From Desulfobulbaceae bacterium (lineage in GTDB: Bacteria > Desulfobacterota > Desulfobulbia > Desulfobulbales > UBA5123): 7,312 nucleotides of DNA. The first letter of the stretch is position 1, and each line of letters begins with the position of its first letter. Both the position numbers and the translations under genes were made by a program. A model generated the notes under the pieces. The model saw only the letters and a list, made by a program, of their open reading frames with translations, made no database searches and was not told the DNA's origin. Positions 1 to 5,638 of the stretch are shown piece by piece. The stretch spans positions 1 to 7,312 of the forward strand of contig JAOUHH010000142.1 of the NCBI GenBank assembly GCA_029865195.1, in the 5' to 3' direction.

Positions 1-246
1 GAAGAAGGGAATCATTGCGGCCGGGAAGAGCGGTTCCGGGTCGAGCAGGTCGGCGATGCTCTTCAGTCGGCCGGTTGCCGGCGCGGTCTCGGTAATCCCG
101 AGCAGATAGCCGGTGACCAGCCGGTTGCCCAGCGGCACCAGCAGCCGCAGGCCCGGCGCAAGGTCTGCCGGATCGATGTGTTCCGGCAGTTTGTAGGTAA
201 GGGGCTGGTGTATCGGCGCCGCCACCGCCACTTCCAGGTAGATCAT
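1..246 (-). CDS. priA: Primosomal protein N' (PriA), N-terminal part, cut by the window edge
   Basis: PriA is the DNA helicase that recognises stalled or repaired forks and reloads the replisome at replication restart. Only the first 82 codons are present, reading off the left edge. They begin MIYLEVAVAAPIHQPLTYKL and continue with an RLLVPLGNRLVTGYLL stretch. This is the pattern of the PriA N-terminal 3'-DNA-end-binding domain: a V..P....YxxP opening, then a VPxGxR..xGxV/L strand pair. The helicase and zinc-binding parts lie outside the window, so the call rests on this domain alone. The ATG overlaps the galU stop as ATGA, so translation is probably coupled to galU and the two are co-transcribed. 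No frame damage is visible. Confidence 0.85.
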   Translation of the reverse strand, partial: MIYLEVAVAAPIHQPLTYKLPEHIDPADLAPGLRLLVPLGNRLVTGYLLGITETAPATGRLKSIADLLDPEPLFPAAMIPFF

Positions 247-1112
247 AGGTCGGCGGCGACTTCCTTGATGTGGCGGCGGAACTCCGTGGCCAGCACCGGG
301 TGCTGCAGGGCAAAGGCGATGATCGCCTTCAGGTAGCCGAGCTTGTCGCCGGCGTCGTATCTGGTTCCCTCGAACTCGTAGGCGTACATGGGCCGCCTTT
401 TGGCCAGCGCCAGCAGGGCGTCGGTGAGCTGAATCTCGCCGCCGTGGCCCGGGGTGGTTTTCTCGAGCAGTTCAAAGATGTCCGGTTTCAGGAGGTAGCG
501 GCCGATGATCGCCATGTCCGAGTCGGTGGTGCCCGGCGGCGGTTTCTCGATGAGCCGTTCCACCTGATAGACCCGGTCGCGGAGGGCGGTGCCCTCGACC
601 ACTCCGTACTGGTGGGTTTCGTTTTTCGGGACATGCTGGATGGCGACGATGGACTCATGCACCTCGCCGTAGAGGTTCAGCATCTGCTGGCAGCAGGGCA
701 CCTTGCTCTGCACCAGATCGTCGCCGAGCAGGACCAGGAAGGGCTCGTTGCCGATCACGTTGCGGGTGGTCCAGATGGCATGGCCCAGCCCCAGCGGTTT
801 TTTCTGGCGCACCGAGACGATGTCGATGAGGTTGGCGACGTTACAGACCTGCTCGCAGAGGTCCATCTTGTTTTTTTCCTTGAGGATGGTGTCCAACTCG
901 AAGTTGTAGTCGAAATGGTTTTCGATGGCCGATTTGCCTTCGCTGGTCACCAGGATGATCTGGTCGATGCCCGAGGCCACCACCTCTTCAACGATGTACT
1001 GGATGGTGGGGCGGTCGACGATGGTCAGCATCTCCTTGGGGATCGCCTTGCTGGCGGGGAGAAAGCGGGTGCCCAGGCCGGCGACCGGGATAACGGCTTT
1101 GCGAACTTGCAT
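243..1112 (-). CDS. galU: UTP--glucose-1-phosphate uridylyltransferase (GalU)
   Basis: GalU makes UDP-glucose from UTP and glucose-1-phosphate in the cytoplasm, feeding LPS, capsule and trehalose/galactose metabolism. The 289-aa product has the normal family length and every expected signature. These are the nucleotide-binding loop AGLGTRFLPASKAIPKEML (residues 11-29), the metal-binding LGDD (129-132), VERLIEKP (184-191), GRYLL (204-208), GGEIQLTDA (224-232) and YDAGDKLGYLKA (252-263). The start is the ATG at 1112, because family members begin within a few residues of the VIPVAGLGTR motif. A longer open frame upstream runs antisense through tilS and is not coding. An AAGGGA ribosome-binding site lies about ten bases upstream. 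The stop overlaps the priA start by 4 bp. GalU paralogues such as GtaB or CugP cannot be excluded by sequence alone, but the reaction is the same. Confidence 0.96.
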   Translation of the reverse strand: MQVRKAVIPVAGLGTRFLPASKAIPKEMLTIVDRPTIQYIVEEVVASGIDQIILVTSEGKSAIENHFDYNFELDTILKEKNKMDLCEQVCNVANLIDIVSVRQKKPLGLGHAIWTTRNVIGNEPFLVLLGDDLVQSKVPCCQQMLNLYGEVHESIVAIQHVPKNETHQYGVVEGTALRDRVYQVERLIEKPPPGTTDSDMAIIGRYLLKPDIFELLEKTTPGHGGEIQLTDALLALAKRRPMYAYEFEGTRYDAGDKLGYLKAIIAFALQHPVLATEFRRHIKEVAADL

Positions 1113-1141
1113 AGGATCGGTTCCCTTGGGGAAAAAGTGCT

Positions 1142-1169
1142 TTGCAGGGGGATGAAAAATGCGTACAAG
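1142..1169 (+). promoter_or_regulatory. Weak candidate promoter for tilS
   Basis: In the galU-tilS divergent gap, TTGCAG (1142-1147) and TACAAG (1164-1169) are separated by 16 bp. This is a modest sigma70-like match pointing at tilS. It is an eye-made match only. No clear Shine-Dalgarno sequence precedes the tilS ATG. Confidence 0.25.
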
Positions 1170-1174
1170 TGAGA

Positions 1175-1204
1175 AGAATAACAGTTTATTACCCCGCCTG
1201 ACAA
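1175..1204 (-). promoter_or_regulatory. Candidate sigma70-type promoter for galU-priA
   Basis: On the minus strand TTGTCA (1199-1204) and TATTCT (1175-1180) are separated by 18 bp, in an AT-richer pocket of an otherwise GC-rich region. This would start transcription about 70 bp upstream of galU. It interleaves with the tilS-facing candidate, so the two genes would share one 105-bp divergent control region. Confidence 0.35.
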
Positions 1205-1217
1205 CCGATACTTCGCC

Positions 1218-2630
1218 ATGCATCCTTTGGAAAAAAAAATTGAACGGCTGATCCGGCAGGAAAAGCTTCTTGCCCGCGGCGACCGTCTGGTGCTCGGCGT
1301 TTCGGCCGGCCCCGATTCCATGGCCCTGTTGCACCTGCTGGCGGCGCTGGCCCCGGCCTGGGGGTGGTCGCTGCTGGCGGTTTACCTGGATCACGGCCTG
1401 CGCCCGGGCGAAACGGCACAGGAAGCGGCACTGGTGCGGGAAGCGGCAGGGCGGCTGGGGGCCGGTTTTGCGAGTGAGCGCGTGGATGTGCAGGGAGAGG
1501 CCGGAAGGCGCGGCCTTTCGCTTGAGCACAGTGGCCGGTTGTTGCGCTACGAGGTTTTTGCGCGGCTTGCCGAGGGGGGCGGCGCGAAAATCGTTGTCGC
1601 CCATACCGCCGACGAACAGGCCGAGGAGATCCTCTTGCGGCTTCTGCGCGGCACCGGCCGCAAGGGGTTGGCCGGGATGGCAACGGTGCGGGAAGGGCAG
1701 GTGGTCCGGCCCCTGCTCACCACCGCCAAGGAAGAGGTGCTTGCCTATCTTGCCGATCGCAAGATCGACTTTGCTGTGGACAGCAGCAATCAGGACCGCC
1801 GCTACCTGCGGAACCGGGTTCGCCTCGATCTCCTCCCCCATCTTGCCGACCGCTATAACCCCAATATCGCTGAAAATTTGCGGCAGACCGGGATGATCCT
1901 GCAGGATGAGGAGGCGTTTCTCGCCGCGGCCGCCGAACGGGCGTGGCCTGCGGTGGTGACGAGGGATGGCGGAGAGGGCGGGTTGGTGATGGCGCTGCCG
2001 CAGTTTGCCGGCGAGCCCCGAGCCATCCGGCGCAGGCTTTTGGAGACGGCCTGCTGGCGGTGCGGGCAGCGGCCGAGTTTCAAGATTATCGGTCAGCTTC
2101 TGGAGTTGGCCGAAGACGATACTTCCGGTTCACGGCTGCATCTCGGCGGTGGGTTGCGGGTGAGCAAGCAGGGCGGGCAACTGATTTTTAATAGGCCGCA
2201 GGGCAATAAACCGCTTCGCGGCGATCTTGGCGAGCCAGCGGCAGCCCCCTTTTCCGTGGAGATTGCCGGTGCCGGGGTCTACCCCATCCCGGAAATCGGC
2301 CGCCTTCTGGTGGTGGAACTGCTGGCATCGCTCCCCGCGCCGGCATCTTTAGAAGGGGCGGATTGGCTCGATGCCGAGCTCCTTTCCTTCCCGCTGCTGG
2401 CCCGCTCGGTGCGCGCCGGCGATCGTTTTCGTCCCCTGGGAGCGCCCGGCCGCAAGAAGGTCGGCGATTTCTTCACCGACGCCAAGGTGGCCCGCGCCGA
2501 AAGGCGGCGGGTGGTGGTGGTTGAAAGCGCGGGCCGGGTGGCGGCGCTTGCCGGGTACCGGATCGAGCACGCTTTCCGGGTTACGGCGGCAACCGGAAGG
2601 GTGCTCAAGATTCGCCTCCAGCCGCTATAA
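1218..2630 (+). CDS. tilS: tRNA(Ile)-lysidine synthase (TilS)
   Basis: TilS attaches lysine to C34 of the CAU-anticodon tRNA-Ile using ATP. This changes both codon reading (AUA) and aminoacylation identity, and the enzyme is essential in most bacteria. The 470-aa protein has the usual long-form architecture. The N-type ATP pyrophosphatase P-loop reads VSAGPDSMALL (residues 28-38). The second catalytic block is AHTADEQAEEILLRLLRG (128-145), followed by GLAGM. The RRYLRNRVRLDLLP tRNA-contact segment follows at 184-197. The C-terminal third contains a Lys/Arg-rich GRKKVGDFF-type segment typical of the TilS C-terminal domain. The first P-loop Gly of SGGxDS is Ala here, which is tolerated in the family. 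The ATG at 1218 is chosen because the PP-loop then starts at the normal distance from the N-terminus. The gene diverges from galU and is followed by tRNA-Arg. Confidence 0.95.
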   Translation: MHPLEKKIERLIRQEKLLARGDRLVLGVSAGPDSMALLHLLAALAPAWGWSLLAVYLDHGLRPGETAQEAALVREAAGRLGAGFASERVDVQGEAGRRGLSLEHSGRLLRYEVFARLAEGGGAKIVVAHTADEQAEEILLRLLRGTGRKGLAGMATVREGQVVRPLLTTAKEEVLAYLADRKIDFAVDSSNQDRRYLRNRVRLDLLPHLADRYNPNIAENLRQTGMILQDEEAFLAAAAERAWPAVVTRDGGEGGLVMALPQFAGEPRAIRRRLLETACWRCGQRPSFKIIGQLLELAEDDTSGSRLHLGGGLRVSKQGGQLIFNRPQGNKPLRGDLGEPAAAPFSVEIAGAGVYPIPEIGRLLVVELLASLPAPASLEGADWLDAELLSFPLLARSVRAGDRFRPLGAPGRKKVGDFFTDAKVARAERRRVVVVESAGRVAALAGYRIEHAFRVTAATGRVLKIRLQPL

Positions 2631-2634
2631 ATTC

Positions 2635-2663
2635 TTTACGGATCGGTGTATCCGTGGTAATAA
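2635..2663 (+). promoter_or_regulatory. Candidate promoter for tRNA-Arg
   Basis: TTTACG (2635-2640) and TAATAA (2658-2663) are 17 bp apart, placing a start about 20 bp before the mature tRNA. The spacer overlaps a small hairpin (ACGGAT at 2638-2643 with ATCCGT at 2650-2655) that lacks a T-run and so is not a convincing tilS terminator. Read-through from tilS is an alternative source of the tRNA. Confidence 0.35.
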
Positions 2664-2689
2664 GCTGATCTTTCGATCAATACTCGCAA

Positions 2690-2766
2690 GGGCGGGTAGC
2701 TCAGCTGGATAGAGTGTTGGCCTCCGAAGCCAAAGGTCGCGGGTTCGAATCCCGCCTCGCCCACCA
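2690..2766 (+). tRNA. tRNA-Arg (anticodon CCG), CCA encoded
   Basis: All four arms can be drawn. The acceptor GGGCGGG pairs with CTCGCCC (one G-T pair). The D arm is GCTC/GAGT, and the anticodon stem TTGGC/GCCAA holds the loop CTCCGAA. The T arm GCGGG/CCCGC has the TTCGAAT loop. Loop positions 34-36 are CCG, which reads the arginine codon CGG. The 3' CCA is genomic (2764-2766). tRNA 3' ends are the classic attachment sites of tyrosine-recombinase islands, and the base composition and gene content change just after this one. No second copy of the tRNA 3' end lies in the window. Confidence 0.97.
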
Positions 2767-2777
2767 ATAAAATATAG

Positions 2778-2818
2778 AAAATCCGAGAGGTTAGGTTGCC
2801 TCTCGGATTTTTTGTTTT
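2778..2818 (+). terminator. Intrinsic terminator of tRNA-Arg
   Basis: An 11-bp perfect stem (AATCCGAGAGG at 2780-2790 with CCTCTCGGATT at 2799-2809) closes an 8-base loop and runs into a T6 tract followed by GTTTT. It ends the tRNA transcript twelve bases after the CCA. The run of A before the stem makes it usable in the other direction too. Confidence 0.92.
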
Positions 2819-2849
2819 GGGGCTGAAATCGGCGAATTTGCCACTTTAC

Positions 2850-2933
2850 TGTCCCATCAGTGTCCCAAGAAATCCTCCGGTTTCCCCCTTTATCACTGTA
2901 GAAAGAATTTTGGTTCGTCCCACAATTGTCCCT
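2850..2933 (+). repeat. Two pairs of TGTCCCA-type heptamers, 11 bp apart within each pair
   Basis: TGTCCCA occurs at 2850-2856 and 2861-2867, CGTCCCA at 2916-2922 and TGTCCCT at 2927-2933. All lie on the same strand. Start-to-start spacing inside each pair is 11 bp, about one turn of B-DNA, which suggests cooperative binding of one protein on one face of the helix. They lie in the gene-free stretch 2819-3173 between the tRNA terminator and the excisionase-like gene, where integrase arm sites or excisionase sites would be expected. A third pair occurs at 3168-3184. No function can be shown from sequence alone, and no other gene is seen in this 355-bp gap. Confidence 0.6.
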
Positions 2934-3113
2934 GGCCTTTAGTCGAGGGCGGTGAACGGTTTTGACGGTTTCACCTGTTTCAAATTTTTTTTTGACAGGT
3001 ATTGGTTGCCCTATATCCAGTGGTACCAAATGCCACCGGGGTGAAAATTTCCGTATCGTGTATCGCTTGCAGAAATTTACTGTTATTTCAGTGTGTTGCT
3101 GTGGAAAAACATG

Positions 3114-3143
3114 TTGCAGTCAGAGGGGCGGTGTGCCTAGTAT
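3114..3143 (+). promoter_or_regulatory. Candidate promoter of the excisionase-like gene
   Basis: TTGCAG (3114-3119) and TAGTAT (3138-3143) are separated by 18 bp, about 30 bp upstream of the ATG at 3174. A start near 3150 would leave a short leader carrying the strong AGGAGGT site. Confidence 0.4.
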
Positions 3144-3167
3144 GGGGTCATGGCAGTAAACAGGAGG

Positions 3168-3184
3168 TGTCCCATGCTGTCCCA
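3168..3184 (+). promoter_or_regulatory. Third TGTCCCA pair, over the start codon of the excisionase-like gene
   Basis: TGTCCCA at 3168-3174 and 3178-3184 are 10 bp apart start to start. The first copy ends on the A of the ATG and abuts the Shine-Dalgarno sequence; the second lies in codons 2-4. If the neighbouring HTH protein binds this heptamer, it could block its own expression. That link is inference. Confidence 0.45.
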
Positions 3185-3440
3185 TGCGGTCGATACATAT
3201 GAGTTGCTGTGCTCTAGGTTTCCACCCTTGATTACCATTTCCCAACTTTCTGAGATTACCGCTATTCCTGAAAAGTCCTGGCGGAATATGCTCAGTGCTG
3301 GCCAGTGTCCTCTGGTCGCGCTGCGTATCGGCCGCAGGGTCCGTTACCGGCTCCAGGACGTCTGTGCTTGGATTGACAATGGCGGTGTGCTTTCGCCACG
3401 GCGCCGTCGCGGGCGCCCGCGGAAAAGAGAAACATTGTAA
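3174..3440 (+). CDS. AlpA/excisionase-like winged-helix DNA-binding protein with C-terminal AT-hook
   Basis: The 88-aa basic protein is short, as is usual for AlpA, Xis and related MerR-fold island regulators. Residues about 20-68 (ITISQLSEITAIPEKSWRNM, then LRIGRRVRYRLQDVCAWID) match the family pattern: an HTH that picks the site, then a wing with the G.RVRY strand and a closing 'DV.AWI' helix. Residues 77-84 are Arg-rich and contain RGRPRK, an AT-hook core that grips the minor groove of AT-rich DNA. The start at 3174 is preferred over the in-frame ATG at 3150 because AGGAGGT (3162-3168) lies five bases upstream of it. Such proteins regulate or steer excision of tRNA-linked islands; here no integrase lies nearby. 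The exact target is unknown, although the paired heptamers are obvious candidates. Confidence 0.8.
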   Translation: MLSHAVDTYELLCSRFPPLITISQLSEITAIPEKSWRNMLSAGQCPLVALRIGRRVRYRLQDVCAWIDNGGVLSPRRRRGRPRKRETL

Positions 3441-3561
3441 CGTCATGCCTTAGGGAAAAGACCTTTTCTTCGCTATGTTACTTCAAGCAATCGCCACCTA
3501 TTAAGATTAGACCTGTTTTTCTTTACTGCCTGAATCCTTTGTCTCTCCGTCTTCAGTTATA

Positions 3562-3596
3562 TTGATCGCCCCTTTTGGGGACATTTCTTGATCGCC
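3562..3596. repeat. Short direct repeat flanking a CCCCTTTTGGGG hairpin
   Basis: TTGATCGCC occurs at 3562-3570 and 3588-3596, and CCCCTTTTGGGG (3569-3580) lies between and can fold into a 4-bp stem. It sits in the 194-bp convergent gap between the excisionase-like gene and the lipase fragment, near where the lipase similarity stops. It could be a rearrangement scar or chance. Nothing else is seen in this gap. Confidence 0.3.
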
Positions 3597-3634
3597 GTAT
3601 TGGTAACACTGCCCTCAGTCAATGGGACAATAAT

Positions 3635-3859
3635 TCATTGTGTTGGCTCTGGGGATGGGGGCCACGCTTCGCCAACTTGCCGGATGGCTATGACGATTTC
3701 ACCGGTCGTTGTGTCGCGGAACGCTGTCGCCGCAAAGCCGGTAGTCGAGGGAGCATTTGCCGCAAGGAACTCCATGCCCAAGGGCACGGCCTGGTTAGGG
3801 TAGGCAGCGGTACTGATAATCGCATATTTTTCGAAAATCACTGGATCCAAGGTAGCCAT
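3635..3859 (-). CDS. Lipase-like protein, C-terminally truncated fragment
   Basis: The 74-aa frame begins MATLDPVIFEKYAIISTAAY and reaches FAATAFRDTTTGEIVIAIR. This resembles the start of class-3-lipase-like alpha/beta hydrolases, including RTX and secreted-effector lipases, where '(Y/F)xxxxTGEIVIAxRGT' leads into the oxyanion-hole region. Similarity ends at IAIR (residue about 59). The last 15 residues (QVGEAWPPSPEPTQ) do not continue the fold, and the GxSxG nucleophile, Asp and His are all absent. It therefore cannot be an active enzyme. It has its own AAAGGGG ribosome-binding site and starts 30 bp after the frameshifted exported gene, so it belonged to the same operon. There is no signal peptide. 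The family assignment is moderate; the truncation is clear if the family is right. Confidence 0.55.
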   Translation of the reverse strand: MATLDPVIFEKYAIISTAAYPNQAVPLGMEFLAANAPSTTGFAATAFRDTTTGEIVIAIRQVGEAWPPSPEPTQ

Positions 3860-3889
3860 GAATCGTATCCCCTTTGGTTGGTTCGCTTG

Positions 3890-5033
3890 TTAAAAACCGA
3901 TATCCGAAAGCCCTTCGCTGACTCTTCCACCGAGAACGTTGTAAATCGTACCGTTCTGCTCCATATCCTCGCATGCGGCAAAGACCTTTGCCCAGTTTTC
4001 CTGAGGCCACTCGTTGGGTAGCGAGTAAACGTGACGTTGACCGATACATAAGTTAAGAGCCTTTGCCAGCGTCACCTTGGGCAGGACCGCGCGGTAGAAG
4101 GCCTCCGGCATACGGAAGTAACCCTCCTTGGCTGGCGCAGGCCCAGGCGTGTAGGATCCTTGCAGACCGCGAACATGGCCCCCGGAAAGGGATTTGCCCC
4201 TTGGGCCTTCGAGGTAGGGATGTTTGCCAAACAGCGAGAGCCAAATATGGGTACCTTCCGCCTTGGGTGCCAACGCTTCACAATTGAATAGGGCCGTGAG
4301 CCGCACCATGGACATGCCTGGTGTGAGATCAGGATAATAGTTGGTAATAGCAATAGTGGTAAAACGGCCACCCAGTGGACCGTCGGCAAAGATGGCGGGC
4401 GGCATCTGCACAAGAAAAGAGGCTGCCTTGGCATTGTGCATGGCCTGGAGGTCGCTCTCGTTCACCGGTTCTAAGTGGAGATGGCTCTCCGTGACGCCTG
4501 GGGGATATGGAATGACCGTCTTGGTTTTATCTGACAGCGAAATCCGAATCGAATTGTCGAAATAAAGGTCGTATTCACAAATGTATTGGGGGGGGGTAGT
4601 TGAACGATTTCCAAATTATTTTTTTATACACTCGAAAGACCATGGCATAGGCGCCGGGAGAGAAATCCTCTGTGGCGCCCTCGGGCGGGAGGTTTTTGAA
4701 GCGCTTGGCAAACTCCTTGTTGTAGGCCCAGATTTCCTGGAACGGCTTGTCGCCGAGCACCGGGTCTGGTTTGGCCACCGCCACCTTCCTGGGCCAGGCC
4801 GTAACGTATTCCGGCCTCGGTGGCAAGTTCTGGCGCTCCGCCGCCGGAACCTTGCCTTGCGGGGCAACGCCACCTGCCGGCGCAGAGGGCTCGGCAGCAA
4901 AGGCCACGCCCGACCAGAGCGCGACCAGCAGCATGAGCGTGTTGCGCCATGCCTTGACCGGGAGCAGCGCGGATTTTTCCCGCTGGCCCAGTGCCAACAG
5001 GAGTTTCAGGAGAGGCGTTCTTGTTCTTGTCAT
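3890..5033 (-). pseudogene. Exported protein of about 380 aa, frameshifted at a nine-C tract
   Basis: Two minus-strand frames join exactly at the homopolymer at 4588-4596. The first starts with ATG at 5033 (MTRTRTPLLKLLLALGQREK), has a hydrophobic segment LMLLVALWSGVAFA with cleavage expected after about residue 46, then runs to FNYPP. It meets a stop about 12 bases past the tract. The second frame has no ATG or ribosome-binding site at its open end and runs from QYICEYDLYFDNSIRISLSD to GRVSEGLSDIGF at 3890. Removing one C would give one 380-aa periplasmic or surface protein. An isolated GTG at 4465 could start the second half alone, but without an export signal. I do not recognise the family. 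Its position upstream of a signal-less lipase fragment suggests an immunity or partner role (inference). It starts next to the inverted-repeat element, which may have replaced its promoter. Confidence 0.7.
4588..4596 (-). repeat. Nine-base C tract at the frameshift point
   Basis: Nine consecutive C on the minus strand lie at about codon 146 of the exported-protein gene. With nine C the product stops within a few codons. With eight (or eleven) the frame continues for about 230 more residues. Such tracts vary by slipped-strand mispairing and are also prone to sequencing error. Confidence 0.85.
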
Positions 5034-5056
5034 TTGTTGTAGCCTTGTATTTCTCT
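5002..5056. repeat. 55-bp direct repeat, copy 1 (start region of the frameshifted gene)
   Basis: This segment matches 6913-6967 with one mismatch (5041 A against 6952 T). It contains the ribosome-binding region (AAGG) and the first codons, MTRTRTPLLK, of the exported-protein gene on the minus strand. It is therefore a duplicated gene start, not a transposon end. On the plus strand both copies give a meaningless hydrophobic open frame. Confidence 0.9.
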
Positions 5057-5063
5057 GTTTTTC

Positions 5064-5237
5064 ATGGGATCGGACCAAGCTATCAGCCGAATGAAGTGGC
5101 GATTGGCCCTGGGCATGGTTGCTCCACTGTAAAGCCGTTCATTTGCCCCCCCGAAAACGTCGATATTGGAGCGAAATATACAGTTTTTGGAGGTGATATT
5201 TGCTTGATTTTAACTAGTTAGCTTGGTCCGACCCCAT
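5064..5237. mobile_element. 174-bp element bounded by 19-bp inverted repeats (REP/MITE-like)
   Basis: The left end 5064-5082 (ATGGGATCGGACCAAGCTA) and right end 5219-5237 are inverted copies of each other with one mismatch (A against G at 5069). A T-rich run lies outside each end in inverted orientation, so the symmetry reaches slightly further. The interior encodes no recognisable protein; it contains a C7 tract (5146-5152) and an AT-rich right half ending in the palindrome AACTAGTT. There is no transposase and no obvious direct target duplication. The element separates the truncated metallopeptidase-like gene from the start of the frameshifted exported gene. A third copy of the end is at 6881-6905. 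REP-type or MITE-type mobility is inferred from structure alone. Confidence 0.6.
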
Positions 5238-5238
5238 C

Positions 5239-5580
5239 TCAAAAAAAATTGTATACATCAAGGAAACCGTAATCGAATTGGTTTAACCCGCCTTGCGTGT
5301 CATCGTAAAAATGGCCGAGTTCGTGCGCGAGTAATCTTATAAAATCCTGGGTATGACTGGGGGTTAAAGTTTCCGAAGTAAAGGTAAGAGTTTTGCCTCC
5401 AGGGGAGTAGCTCCCTCCAATAGTTGTGCTATCGTATGGTTCTATGCTTTTCCCAATTGTATTTTTATAGTTATCGAGAAGAGAACATAGCAATGGCGAT
5501 GCATTGATGATGTCAATGACTGTTTGATCTATGTAGCCTTTTATGTTGACAAACAAGGAGTCATCGATTGTGTAAGACAT
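5239..5580 (-). CDS. HELGH metallopeptidase-like protein, C-terminally truncated
   Basis: The 113-aa protein starts MSYTIDDSLFVNIKGYIDQT, lacks a signal peptide, and carries RLLAHELGHFYDD with the HExxH zinc motif at residues 86-90. His86 and His90 would bind zinc and Glu87 would activate water. The third ligand is not identifiable because the chain ends 23 residues later at DVYNFF, reading through a T8 run to a stop one base outside the 25-bp repeat at 5214-5238. The end therefore coincides with the element boundary and the gene is probably cut short. The start at 5580 has a good AGGAG site five bases upstream. The gene follows an exported protein gene by 58 bp on the same strand. A peptidase effector or peptidoglycan/protein-cleaving toxin is possible; the family is not certain. 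Confidence 0.6.
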   Translation of the reverse strand: MSYTIDDSLFVNIKGYIDQTVIDIINASPLLCSLLDNYKNTIGKSIEPYDSTTIGGSYSPGGKTLTFTSETLTPSHTQDFIRLLAHELGHFYDDTQGGLNQFDYGFLDVYNFF

Positions 5581-5638
5581 ACGTTCTCCTTTTTTTGGGG
5601 GGGAGCCGAGCTATTGTTTGTTGTGAATCTGTCTGCTT

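Noticed and set aside
1113..1841. N-terminal extension of about 240 aa to GalU
   Set aside because: It runs antisense through tilS, is low-complexity Pro/Arg/Gln, and GalU proteins start at the ATG at 1112.
2625..3029. Minus-strand open frame of 134 aa containing a GGIRTRDLWLRRPTLYPAELPA stretch
   Set aside because: That stretch is the antisense translation of the tRNA-Arg, a well-known false protein. The remainder has no recognisable domain; I considered a decayed integrase C-terminus but see no catalytic motif.
2850..3184. CRISPR-like array formed by the TGTCCCA repeats
   Set aside because: The repeats are seven bases long and occur as unevenly separated pairs, unlike CRISPR repeat/spacer periodicity.
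3441..3480. GAAAAGACCTTTTC as terminator of the excisionase-like gene
   Set aside because: The stem is A/T only, with a four-base loop and no T-run after it; too weak to call.
4575..4600. Programmed ribosomal frameshift at the C tract
   Set aside because: No downstream pseudoknot or stop context was evident, and the long homopolymer is better explained by phase variation, decay or sequencing error.
4991..5221. Plus-strand frame sharing a hydrophobic GEAFLFLSFVVALYFS segment with a frame at 6890-7204, suggesting a conserved small membrane protein
   Set aside because: The shared peptide comes only from the 55-bp DNA repeat, whose minus strand is a gene start. The two frames share nothing else.
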